Of a stretch of 39,693 nucleotides of DNA, positions 1 to 6,880 are shown piece by piece. This DNA comes from Peptococcaceae bacterium (GTDB taxonomy: Bacteria > Bacillota > Desulfitobacteriia > Desulfitobacteriales > Syntrophobotulaceae). The translations under genes and the position numbers were made by a program. Positions within the stretch are counted from its first letter, which is position 1. Every line of letters begins with the position of its first letter. The notes under the pieces were generated by a model. The model was not told the origin of the DNA, did no database searches, and saw nothing but the letters and a program-made list of their open reading frames with translations. The DNA lies in contig DUML01000071.1 in the NCBI GenBank assembly GCA_012839895.1, positions 1-39,693 on the forward strand, written 5' to 3'.

Positions 1-74
1 AAAAATATGGTTCCAGAGTACATAAAGGTTTTGCATTAGTTCAGGCCGAACTAAATGAATTGTTTGAAAACTAA
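1..74 (+). CDS. 3' end of an unidentified gene (partial)
   Basis: The frame read from base 3 is open for 23 codons and stops with TAA at 72-74. The visible peptide ends in SRVHKGFALVQAELNEL. The VHKGF string resembles the short motif found before the nucleophile region of class 3 lipases, but here the protein ends about 15 residues later, so it would be a truncated copy if that is what it is. Too little is present to name it. It runs in the same direction as the flavoprotein gene that follows. Confidence 0.35.
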   Translation, partial: KYGSRVHKGFALVQAELNELFEN

Positions 75-191
75 CTTATACATACAAGAAGTAGTTTACA
101 CAAACTTCTTGACACTATCAATTACCCTAAATAGTGGTATTATTTATCCACAGGAATAATCTAATGTTAAATTACAATTGAGGTGTTTAAA

Positions 192-821
192 TTGAAAGTA
201 TTGCTTATTAACGGGAGCCCTAACGCCAAAGGCTGTACCTATACGGCTTTGTGCGAAGTTGCCAAAGAATTAGAAAGCGAAAACATAGAAACAGAAATCT
301 TCCAGGTCGGGAAAGAACCTATCCGTGGCTGCACAGCCTGTCGAACTTGCGTAAGGACTAAATCCGGTAAGTGTACCTTTAACGATGATCCTGTAAACAC
401 CGCCATAGAAAAAGCTGCAGAAGCCGACGGTTTTGTCTTTGGTTCTCCGGTTCATTATGCCGGGGCATCCGGCCAGATCACGTCCTTTTTAGATAGGGTC
501 TTTTACGCCGCCGGAAAAAACTTTGCTTATAAACCAGGTGCGGCAATAGTAAGCTGCCGTCGTGGAGGGGCTACAGCGGCTTTTGATCAGCTGAACAAAT
601 ACTTCACTATCTCCAATATGCCTATAGTATCTTCTCAGTATTGGAATATGGTTCATGGGAATACCCCGGAAGAAGTTAAGCAAGACTTGGAAGGAATGCA
701 AACCATGCGTACCCTCGGCAAGAATATGGCCTGGCTTTTAAAATGTATCCAGGCCGGTAAAATGGCGGGGGTTAGTTTACCTGTTTGCGAACCTAGAGTT
801 GTAACTAACTTTATTCGTTAA
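192..821 (+). CDS. NADPH-dependent FMN reductase / iron-sulfur-flavoprotein-like protein
   Basis: A flavodoxin-fold reductase that probably binds FMN and moves electrons in the cytoplasm. The N-terminus has the phosphate-binding loop of the family (LLINGSPNAKGCTYTAL). Residues about 45-65 contain clustered cysteines (GCTACRTC ... GKC), as in iron-sulfur flavoproteins and in single-domain reductases that lost the cluster. GSPVHYAGASGQ is the second flavin-contacting loop. The length of 209 residues is normal. I chose TTG at 192 because GAGGTG at 180-185 lies 6 nt before it; the in-frame GTG at 183 is inside that ribosome-binding site. The partner and substrate are unknown. A strong terminator follows, so it is probably a single-gene unit. 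Confidence 0.85.
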   Translation: MKVLLINGSPNAKGCTYTALCEVAKELESENIETEIFQVGKEPIRGCTACRTCVRTKSGKCTFNDDPVNTAIEKAAEADGFVFGSPVHYAGASGQITSFLDRVFYAAGKNFAYKPGAAIVSCRRGGATAAFDQLNKYFTISNMPIVSSQYWNMVHGNTPEEVKQDLEGMQTMRTLGKNMAWLLKCIQAGKMAGVSLPVCEPRVVTNFIR

Positions 822-882
822 AATAATATTGAATATTCTTCATTGTCTTATTCACGTGAACTGCTTGATAGTTATGTAATAC

Positions 883-926
883 AAAAGACGATAACTAGGA
901 TTTATTTCTGTCATCGTCTTTTTTTT
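883..926 (+). terminator. Rho-independent terminator after the flavoprotein gene
   Basis: AAAAGACGAT at 883-892 pairs with ATCGTCTTTT at 913-922 around a 20-nt loop and runs into a T-tract. It lies about 60 nt after the stop codon of the flavoprotein gene. Confidence 0.75.
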
Positions 927-1011
927 AATTTTTGTCATCGCCTTCTTTTATAGTCAATATTTAGAGTAATTTACGTTGGGTATTTCGCTCTCCAGTCTGA
1001 GGAAAGCCGAT

Positions 1012-1746
1012 TCAAACGTCAGCAAAAATATCGGCCAAAGCTATCCTTAAATCCGGAAAAACCGTAGACTGAATTGTATCTCCGTGCAAGTAGTTTTGCG
1101 GGTAGTTAGGTTCCCTTTCTTCAGTGAAGGAATATTGAATTATGCTTTTTGTTTCCGGGTTGACGATCCAGTATTCTTTAATACCGCTTTTCATATAGAG
1201 GTTCAGTTTGGCAACCATATCTTTGGCTTTGGTAGACGGTGACAAGACTTCCACCACCAGGGTTGGAATGCCTTCATATTTACCCTTCTCATTAACCTTG
1301 TCGTGATCGCAGATCACGACTACATCCGGCTGGACAACATTTGGATCTTCTTCAAACTTGGTGGCATAACCGAAAAGCCGTATATCCAAAGGGGCAGTTA
1401 AAGATCGGCAGGCCTTTCCGCGAAAATAGCTATTAAAATGCCATGCTATTTCGCTGACAACCACTTGATGGGTGAAAGAAGGCGAAGCTAACAAATAAAT
1501 CTCACCGTCGATCAATTCATACCTTTGATCAGAGGATTCAACCAGCTCCATATATTCTTCATAGCTTATTTTTTTGGTCGTTTGGTATTTTGGGGTTTCT
1601 TCGTGCACCAAATAGTACTCCGGTTCGTTATAGCGGATGAGTTTGGCAACACTCTTGCCGTTCTTGGTAATAATAATATCTTCCTTATCTACGAGAGCAA
1701 GATATTTGCCAAAAGCATTTTGTAAATCGGTGGTGTTAACACGCAT
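1012..1746 (-). CDS. Phd/YefM-like antitoxin domain fused to Uma2-family PD-(D/E)XK nuclease
   Basis: Two domains are visible. Residues 1-40 look like a Phd/YefM antitoxin DNA-binding domain (VNTTDLQNAFGKYLALVDKE, then IIITKNGKSVAKLI). Residues about 58-244 are a Uma2-family (DUF820) nuclease-like domain: YELIDGEI near 76-83, QPDVVVI with Asp141, LVVEVLSPSTKAKD with Glu166, and the YMKSGIKEYWIVNPE block. The PD...E core appears intact. Uma2 proteins are usually about 185-200 residues and lack the N-terminal domain, so the extra segment is a real addition. The gene lies 153 nt downstream of a mazEF-like pair in the same direction, behind a set of 22-nt-spaced repeats that could be its operator. 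The biological role of Uma2 proteins is not established. The Phd domain suggests DNA binding and autoregulation, which is inference. Confidence 0.85.
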   Translation of the reverse strand: MRVNTTDLQNAFGKYLALVDKEDIIITKNGKSVAKLIRYNEPEYYLVHEETPKYQTTKKISYEEYMELVESSDQRYELIDGEIYLLASPSFTHQVVVSEIAWHFNSYFRGKACRSLTAPLDIRLFGYATKFEEDPNVVQPDVVVICDHDKVNEKGKYEGIPTLVVEVLSPSTKAKDMVAKLNLYMKSGIKEYWIVNPETKSIIQYSFTEEREPNYPQNYLHGDTIQSTVFPDLRIALADIFADV

Positions 1747-1771
1747 AAGGTCACCTTCATTTTACAATCTT

Positions 1772-1892
1772 ATTTAGCTATTATTTTAAATATGTATAGC
1801 TATAATGTCAAATATTTATAGCTATTATAAAGCAATATTATATCCATTTTTTAATTCAATTGCAGCTATTATTTTAATCAAATTATAGACAT
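1772..1892. repeat. 22-nt-periodic AGCTAT(T/A)AT repeat array in promoter region
   Basis: AGCTAT occurs at 1776, 1798, 1820 and 1864, that is at exact 22, 22 and 44-nt steps. The position expected at 1842 holds a degenerate unit, and a related AGACAT is at 1887. The 14-mer AGCTATTATTTTAA is identical at 1776-1789 and 1864-1877. The core is palindromic (TATAGCTATA at 1795-1804). The array fills the gap between the mazF stop and the start of the Phd-Uma2 gene, so it covers that gene's expected promoter. A spacing of about two helical turns suggests a protein bound on one face of the DNA. Function is inferred from position only. Confidence 0.65.
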
Positions 1893-1899
1893 TATTAGA

Positions 1900-2247
1900 T
1901 TATAAATCGAGATATGTCCTTATTGCTGTTTTAACCTTTTCTTTGAGTTCATCGGAATTAAGGTAGCCGACCTTATCCTTTAACCTTTCCTTAGATATTG
2001 CTCTTATTTGGTGGGCCATAGCTATGGAGTCTTGAGGTAAGCCCGTTGCCTCCGAACTTAGTAATACTTCAATCGGATAGATTTTTCGGCCTTTTTTTAA
2101 TGAAGTCAGGGCCAGTATCGATACAATAGGCAATGCTTCATTCATTATTTCCGAAGAAACAACCAAGACCGGCCTAACACCTGCCTGCTCTGACCCTTTT
2201 GTTGGCTCCAGATCAGCCCAGAATATTCCCCACTGGTATTCTACCAT
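1900..2247 (-). CDS. mazF: MazF/PemK-family mRNA interferase toxin
   Basis: A 115-residue protein with the MazF/PemK fold markers: an N-terminal GIFWADLEPTKGSEQAGVRPVLVVSS block (seen in pieces: WADLEPTKGSEQ, then RPVLVVSS), ALTSLKK in the middle, and AMAHQIRAISKERL with the conserved QIRAI segment. The GSEQ-x-G-x-RP motif carries the catalytic Arg region. Members cut single-stranded RNA at short sequences and are neutralised by the partner antitoxin. Its start overlaps the end of the upstream antitoxin gene by 7 nt, the usual translational coupling of the pair. Chromosomal Firmicute homologues (EndoA/NdoA) have the same layout. Confidence 0.92.
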   Translation of the reverse strand: MVEYQWGIFWADLEPTKGSEQAGVRPVLVVSSEIMNEALPIVSILALTSLKKGRKIYPIEVLLSSEATGLPQDSIAMAHQIRAISKERLKDKVGYLNSDELKEKVKTAIRTYLDL

Positions 2248-2513
2248 TTGTTTTGCCTCCCCGCTGCCTCTCTATCTGAAGGTTCAAAAGCCTGCATGCA
2301 TTCTTCTAAATCCTGAATAAATAAAGGATCCTGAGCTGCTATCATCATCTCTTTCCTTAACTGTTCCTTTTCAATTTTAACTGCATATTCTTCAAGGGCT
2401 TCTTTTACCGCAGCGTTTACGGAAACTATATAGTTACTTTTGGCATAATTCTTGTACTTTTCCATTAAATCTATTGGCAAGGAAAAAGTAACATTTTTTG
2501 TTTTGTTAGTCAT
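2241..2513 (-). CDS. Ribbon-helix-helix antitoxin, MazE/NdoAI-like partner of MazF
   Basis: A 90-residue protein. The N-terminus KNVTFSLPIDLMEKYKNYAK is a ribbon-helix-helix strand plus helix, followed by a charged helical C-terminus (VKIEKEQLRKEMMIAAQDPL, ECMQAFEPSDREAA) of the type that wraps the toxin. It directly precedes and overlaps mazF by 7 nt. An inverted repeat over its own promoter (2535-2570) fits autorepression by an RHH dimer. AGGGG lies about 10 nt before the ATG on the minus strand. The TA pairing is firm from context. The target repertoire of the toxin cannot be read from sequence. Confidence 0.88.
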   Translation of the reverse strand: MTNKTKNVTFSLPIDLMEKYKNYAKSNYIVSVNAAVKEALEEYAVKIEKEQLRKEMMIAAQDPLFIQDLEECMQAFEPSDREAAGRQNKW

Positions 2514-2534
2514 TGGAGAAAACCCCTTTAAAAA

Positions 2535-2579
2535 ATTATTGGCTATTATTATTGTATGCTAACCAATAATATGCTGCAA
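2535..2579 (-). promoter_or_regulatory. Promoter and inverted-repeat operator of the antitoxin-toxin operon
   Basis: On the minus strand TTGCAG (plus 2574-2579) and TACAAT (plus 2551-2556) are separated by 17 nt, a good sigma-A promoter. ATTATTGG at 2535-2542 and CCAATAAT at 2563-2570 form a perfect inverted repeat that straddles the -10 box, the expected place for an autorepressor. GCTATTATTATT at 2542-2553 resembles the repeats at 1776 and 1864. Confidence 0.65.
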
Positions 2580-2879
2580 TATTATTCATATTATCTTGCC
2601 ACAATCAAAGGAGAATACTAATTTCTTTAAAATCATTCACCAATTACAACTGTAGCTGCTTACCGTTTCGCAATTTCGCCAACTTGATCATAAATTTAAG
2701 AATTATGTATTCACAATGCCTTTTAGGACCAAATTTTGGCGATTCTTGCTACCCCTGGGCTTATGGAGTATTTTTTTATGCCAAGAAAATATATTGACTA
2801 AAAGAGCTGAATGTTATACGCTTACTTCGTAACCGAATATTTCTATTTCGTAGTATATGTTTTGAAAGGAGGTTTGGTT

Positions 2880-3311
2880 ATGTATGCGGAATTGGAATTC
2901 TTCTCCTACATATTTGGCATCAAAGAACTATTATATAAACGAATCAAAGCCCTCTTCGAAAATGAGGGACTTAATTCTACTGAGATTATGGTTATCTACC
3001 TAATCCAGCATAAATTGCAGGAATGTAAAACAAGTGATCTGGCAAAGGCTTTACATTTACCCATGAGTACCTTGACCGGAGTGATTGACAAATTGGTAGA
3101 AAAAGATATCGTTTTTCGAGAAAACGATCCGGAAGACCGCAGGGTCATTTTCGTCAAGCTAAAGCCTGAATTCAAAGCCAAAGCAGAACATTGTATGCAT
3201 ACTCTGGAGGAAACACTGCAGGAAATGACAGAAAAACTTGGTGTCGAATGGTTTACCGATTTTACCCAAAAACTGAAAACCTTTAAAGAAATACTGGAAA
3301 ATAGGGGATAA
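2880..3311 (+). CDS. MarR-family transcriptional regulator of the efflux operon
   Basis: A 143-residue winged-helix regulator. Helices around 30-75 (STEIMVIYLIQHK, TSDLAKALHLPMSTLTGVIDKLVEK) form the HTH, and the wing is FRENDPEDRRVIFVKL with the conserved D-x-R-R. I start it at 2880, where AAAGGAGG (2865-2872) lies 7 nt upstream; the open frame extends to 2811 without a ribosome-binding site. The stop codon is 2 nt before the MFS pump start, so it is the first gene of the efflux operon and probably represses it until a ligand binds. TTCGTA is repeated 21 nt apart upstream (2826 and 2847) and may be part of the operator, though this is weak. A TTGACT box at 2794 is a possible -35. Confidence 0.9.
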   Translation: MYAELEFFSYIFGIKELLYKRIKALFENEGLNSTEIMVIYLIQHKLQECKTSDLAKALHLPMSTLTGVIDKLVEKDIVFRENDPEDRRVIFVKLKPEFKAKAEHCMHTLEETLQEMTEKLGVEWFTDFTQKLKTFKEILENRG

Positions 3312-3313
3312 GA

Positions 3314-4813
3314 ATGAGTGAACAGGAAGAAATTCTCGAACTCAAAGCGCCTTTTGTAATTGTCTTAACAGTTATTCTCATAGGCGGTTTTATGTCCATG
3401 CTGGATTCCAGTATTGTCAATGTTGCTTTGGCCGCTATGATGAATGCTTTTGGCGTTGGCGCAGATGAAATTGATTGGGTCCTAACCGTTTATATGCTTG
3501 TGTTAGGTATTGCCGTGCCCACTTCAGGGTGGCTGGGAGACTATTTCGGTTTAAAAAAGTTCTATCTTATATCCCTGACTATTTTTACTGTGGGTTCCGG
3601 TCTTTGCGCCCTGGCTTGGAATGTACCGACCTTATCTTTCGCCAGAGGAATTCAAGCTCTTGGGGGCGGAATGATCATGCCCCTAACTATGGCCATGATC
3701 TTCAAGATTACACCCAGAAAAATAATCGGTAAAGCCATGGCCGGCTACGGCATGGTCTTTGTGGTTGCTCCTGCAATCGGACCGACAGTGGGTGGGTATT
3801 TGGTTGAATATGTCAACTGGCGCTGGATCTTTACAATTAACCTTCCCATTGGTATTATTGGAATCTTATTAGGATTATGGCTGATTCCTGAGATGAAAAG
3901 TGAAAAAACTGGCAAGTTTGACATCTGGGGCTCCCTTCTTTCCGCAGCGGGTATGTTTTGTATTTTATTTGTTCTCTCCGAAGGAGCAGACTGGGGCTGG
4001 ACTTCTCTCAAGAGCATTTTACTGATTTATGCCAGCTGTGTCTTTATGGGTCTATTCATCTGGTGGGAACTAAAAAATCCTGAACCACTGCTGGATCTAA
4101 GGATTTTTAAAAACTTAAATTTTACCATGGGTAATATCTCCCTGGTCTTAATAACCATTGGGATGTACGGAGTCCTATTTTATATCCCTATCTTTCTCCA
4201 GGCTGTGCGGGGGATGGGTGCTTTAGAAGTAGGACTTCTGATGCTGCCCCCGGCTCTGGTATCTGCTGTATCCATGCCAATCAGCGGAGCGCTCTATGAT
4301 CGGTTCGGTCCACGCTATCCCGCTGCCATCGGCGTTATCTTGCTGGCCTGGAGTACCTATATGTTTTCTTTCCTTGACCTTGCTACTCCTGTGTCTTTTA
4401 TCATCTTTTGGAACAGTGTCCGTTCCATTGGTATGGGGCTGGCCATGATGCCGGTCCAGACAGCATTAATGTCTGAAATTCCCAAGGCTTTAGTGGGCAG
4501 AGCCTCAGCTATGAATAATATTATTTCCAGGGTGTCAGGCTCTTTTGGAATTGCAATCCTGGCTGTGATCATGACCCAAAGGCTGGCCTATCATTCCGCA
4601 ACCAACAGTTGGGCCTTGATCTATGAAAAGATTTTTAGTATTGGCAGCAACCTGCCATTTTCAGATTTAATGTCCATGCTGGGAATAAGACTGTTCCAGA
4701 CTTCTTACGTGCAAACGATTAATGATATTTTTATCATTACCTCAATTATTACCATTCTAGCAATTTTACCCGCCATTATATTAAAAAAGGGGGTTGTAGC
4801 CGATGAAAATTGA
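3314..4813 (+). CDS. DHA2/EmrB-type 14-TM multidrug efflux MFS transporter
   Basis: A 499-residue proton-coupled drug exporter of the DHA2 (EmrB/QacA) family in the cytoplasmic membrane. It has LDSSIVNVAL in TM1 (family motif D1), GWLGDYFGLKKFYL after TM2 (motif A), RGIQALGGGMIMPLTMAMI (motif B region) and GYGMVFVVAPAIGPTVGGYL (motif C, antiporter signature). About 14 hydrophobic segments are seen, ending in a short tail. It starts 2 nt after marR and its last 11 nt overlap the first adaptor gene, so it is translated with its partners. Substrates cannot be predicted. Pairing with adaptor proteins is the EmrAB arrangement. Confidence 0.92.
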   Translation: MSEQEEILELKAPFVIVLTVILIGGFMSMLDSSIVNVALAAMMNAFGVGADEIDWVLTVYMLVLGIAVPTSGWLGDYFGLKKFYLISLTIFTVGSGLCALAWNVPTLSFARGIQALGGGMIMPLTMAMIFKITPRKIIGKAMAGYGMVFVVAPAIGPTVGGYLVEYVNWRWIFTINLPIGIIGILLGLWLIPEMKSEKTGKFDIWGSLLSAAGMFCILFVLSEGADWGWTSLKSILLIYASCVFMGLFIWWELKNPEPLLDLRIFKNLNFTMGNISLVLITIGMYGVLFYIPIFLQAVRGMGALEVGLLMLPPALVSAVSMPISGALYDRFGPRYPAAIGVILLAWSTYMFSFLDLATPVSFIIFWNSVRSIGMGLAMMPVQTALMSEIPKALVGRASAMNNIISRVSGSFGIAILAVIMTQRLAYHSATNSWALIYEKIFSIGSNLPFSDLMSMLGIRLFQTSYVQTINDIFIITSIITILAILPAIILKKGVVADEN

Positions 4814-5441
4814 TAAGAAAAAATTAGCGGCTGTACTCATTTTAATTGTTTTAGGAGCCACTGCAATTATCGCTTATTTTAAATACCAAGATAGTCATTT
4901 TGTTTCCACAATAGATGCCAGGATTGACTGTAAAAAAGTAAGCATTCTGCCAATGCAATCCGGCCGGTTGATCAGTTGGAACGGCAATGAAGGTGAGGAT
5001 GTCCTCCAAAACCAAAAGTTAGGTACCATTGAAGCCGGCAGTGCAGTTAGCAGTATTAGCGCACCTATAAACGGCAAACTGGTCCAGGTTGGTGTAACCG
5101 AAGGCCAAATGGTTTCCGCCAGCCAGACTGTGGCGATAGTTGCAGACATGGACAATGTCTATGTCACTGCGAATATTGAAGAGACAAAAATTAATAAAAT
5201 ATGCGAGGGCCAAGGTGTTGAGATACGTTTGGATGCCTTTCCGGGGAAAATATATTTCGGCAAGGTAACAAAGATCGGTGATGCAGCTACTTCCGTCTTT
5301 TCAGTTATGTCTTTATCCAATTCTAATGGTAACTACACAAAAATTACCCAGCTTATTCCTATTAAAATTGAGTTTATTGAGAATTATGATGATCCCTTTA
5401 AGTTGGGAATGAATGCAGAAATAAAGATACACTTGAAATAG
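4803..5441 (+). CDS. HlyD/EmrA-like membrane-fusion adaptor (short form)
   Basis: A 212-residue adaptor anchored by one N-terminal membrane helix (residues about 8-26, LAAVLILIVLGATAIIAY). The outside part has a split biotinyl-lipoyl-like fold: DARIDCKKVSILPMQSGRL, then SISAPINGKLVQVGVTEGQMV, then VYVTANIEETKINKICEGQ. The second lipoyl half follows the first with only a short connection, so the long coiled coil typical of EmrA is missing. The start overlaps the pump gene by 11 nt with GGGGG about 9 nt before the ATG. It is probably a subunit of the same efflux complex. A short adaptor without the alpha-hairpin fits a cell with no outer membrane to cross. Confidence 0.85.
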   Translation: MKIDKKKLAAVLILIVLGATAIIAYFKYQDSHFVSTIDARIDCKKVSILPMQSGRLISWNGNEGEDVLQNQKLGTIEAGSAVSSISAPINGKLVQVGVTEGQMVSASQTVAIVADMDNVYVTANIEETKINKICEGQGVEIRLDAFPGKIYFGKVTKIGDAATSVFSVMSLSNSNGNYTKITQLIPIKIEFIENYDDPFKLGMNAEIKIHLK

Positions 5442-5453
5442 GAGGGAGATTCC

Positions 5454-6380
5454 ATGCAAGAACAGATTCAAACGCAGGTACAGCCCCCAATAGATTTACC
5501 AAAGAAGCCAAAACCACGAAAACACTTGATATTTCTGGGCATCGGCCTGTTAATTTTACTTATCCTCGGTGCCGGTTATCGCACTTACCAAGAAACGAAA
5601 ATAAAAGAATCTCTGCAGGCTGCCTTGGCCAAGGGGCCACAAACTGCGGAAGATACCGAAGTATTCGTTATTTCCGGTATACTATCTCCAATTCACACTT
5701 ACAACATATCTACTAAGGTTTCAGGTCAAATCACTGAAGTTTCTGTGACTAAAGGAGAGCATATCAAGGCCAACACCGTGCTGGCCAGACAGGATCCTAC
5801 GGATGTCAAACTTGCTTCCGGGCAAGGCAGTACAACAGATGAACTGTTGCAAAGATTGAAAATTGCTTATGACACGGCCAAAGATACATACGAAAAAAAT
5901 AAGGAGCTTTTTGATGCAGGCGCTATCGCTCAAACTGTCCTGGACCAATCTGCGGTGCAAATGGAAAATGCCAGACTGCAATATGAAGGAACCGCAAAGT
6001 ATATTCTGGAACAAACCGGTAAAACCATTATAAAGAGTCCCGGCCAAGGAATTGTAACCTCCTTAAACATTCAAGCCGGTGATTATGCCGGGGCCGGTAC
6101 GCCCATTGCCACTATTACCGATACTTCTCAAGTTATCCTGAAAGGTAATGTTTTTGAAAGCTGGCTGAGCTACTTAAAGCCTAAAGCAAAAGTTGATGTC
6201 TACATTGACACCTTAGACAAGACTTATGAGGGCATTGTAACTTATATTAGCCCTGTGGCGGTTTCCTCCGGTCAAATGTTTCCAGTAGAAATTACCATAA
6301 ATAATGAACTGGGGGAACTGAGAGCCGGGATGACAGCTTCATGTACTTTGAGGAAAGAATCCGAAAAAACCGAAGATTGA
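5454..6380 (+). CDS. HlyD/AcrA-like membrane-fusion adaptor (coiled-coil form)
   Basis: A 308-residue adaptor with a proline-rich cytoplasmic start (QPPIDLPKKPKPRKH), one membrane helix at about 25-42, a first lipoyl half (ISTKVSGQITEVSVTKGEHI), a helical stretch at about 120-185 (LLQRLKIAYDTAKDTYEKNK, VLDQSAVQMENARLQYEG), a second lipoyl half (IIKSPGQGIVTSLNIQAGDY) and a beta-barrel (VFESWLSYLKPKAKVDVYID). GGAGGG lies 7 nt before the ATG, and the gene follows the short adaptor by 12 nt. This makes two different adaptors for one pump. It may give the pump a second configuration or serve a different exporter. The operon ends here with a strong hairpin. Confidence 0.88.
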   Translation: MQEQIQTQVQPPIDLPKKPKPRKHLIFLGIGLLILLILGAGYRTYQETKIKESLQAALAKGPQTAEDTEVFVISGILSPIHTYNISTKVSGQITEVSVTKGEHIKANTVLARQDPTDVKLASGQGSTTDELLQRLKIAYDTAKDTYEKNKELFDAGAIAQTVLDQSAVQMENARLQYEGTAKYILEQTGKTIIKSPGQGIVTSLNIQAGDYAGAGTPIATITDTSQVILKGNVFESWLSYLKPKAKVDVYIDTLDKTYEGIVTYISPVAVSSGQMFPVEITINNELGELRAGMTASCTLRKESEKTED

Positions 6381-6412
6381 ATTGAGTAGGCCTTTTCAAT
6401 TCGATTATAGAA

Positions 6413-6472
6413 AAGGTGGCAACCCTCCTAATTCAAGAATTTCTTGAAAAAGGTTTGCCACCTTCGATTTTT
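6413..6472 (+). terminator. Terminator of the MarR-EmrB-HlyD operon
   Basis: AAGGTGGCAACC near 6413 pairs with GGTTTGCCACCTT ending near 6464 (one bulge). A smaller hairpin (TTCAAGAA/TTCTTGAA) sits inside the loop, and the stem is followed by GATTTTT. It lies about 30 nt after the last adaptor stop codon. Confidence 0.7.
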
Positions 6473-6498
6473 AGGGCTTATTACCTTAAGTCTTTAAT

Positions 6499-6708
6499 TT
6501 AGCTAAAAAGTTGATCAAAGTGGCCTACAGCCATGTATTCGCCATTTATATATTGGATATTCTCCATCACGTTTGACGTTGGCAAAGGACTGCGGTTATT
6601 CCAGATTCCGCTGCCAGTCGCAGATCCGGTCTTCCCCATGGGTAATATTTCTTTCGCCGCTTCTTGGTCCAACTTTTTAAAAAAATTCAAAATCCTCCTT
6701 GCCACCAA
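6499..6708 (-). CDS. Small hypothetical protein (doubtful)
   Basis: A minus-strand frame of about 69 codons. It would start at TTG 6708 behind a strong GGGGGGAG site 6 nt upstream; an in-frame ATG at 6729 has no ribosome-binding site. The product begins MVARRILNFFKKLDQEAA, is rich in Gly/Ser/Asn in the middle (GSATGSGIWNNRSP) and has no membrane segment or motif I recognise. It is convergent with the efflux operon. The ribosome-binding site favours a real gene. The overlapping plus-strand frame has no such site. Confidence 0.35.
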   Translation of the reverse strand: MVARRILNFFKKLDQEAAKEILPMGKTGSATGSGIWNNRSPLPTSNVMENIQYINGEYMAVGHFDQLFS

Positions 6709-6761
6709 GTTAAACTCCCCCCTGTCCATTAAAATGTACGTTGTAATATGAATTTTTATGC

Positions 6762-6782
6762 GATTTCCATCACTTGGAAATC
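6762..6782. repeat. Small inverted repeat GATTTCC-N7-GGAAATC
   Basis: A perfect 7-bp dyad in the 170-nt AT-rich gap between the small minus-strand frame and the DUF2953 gene. On the minus strand it overlaps a possible -35 (TTGATT), so it could be an operator for the small gene. The rest of 6710-6880 shows no gene. Confidence 0.3.
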
Positions 6783-6880
6783 AACTTTTTAAATTAATGC
6801 CTTTGTTTAAACTTTTTCCTGTTTTTTTGAATATTTTGTATATTATATAACAATTTTCATTTGAGGAGACTAGCAAGATC

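Noticed and set aside
1525-1725. Plus-strand open frame opposite the Phd-Uma2 gene
   Set aside because: It is the antisense of a clear gene and has no ribosome-binding site.
1772-1892. CRISPR-like array
   Set aside because: The repeats are short, AT-rich, 22 nt apart in total and have no unique spacers of proper length; no cas genes nearby.
2644-2748. Minus-strand frame reading FGPKRHCEYIILKFMIK, possible transposase tail
   Set aside because: 35 codons between two stops, no start and no clear family; too little to call a pseudogene.
6533-6751. Plus-strand open frame over the small minus-strand gene
   Set aside because: No ribosome-binding site and no family; the minus strand has a strong one.
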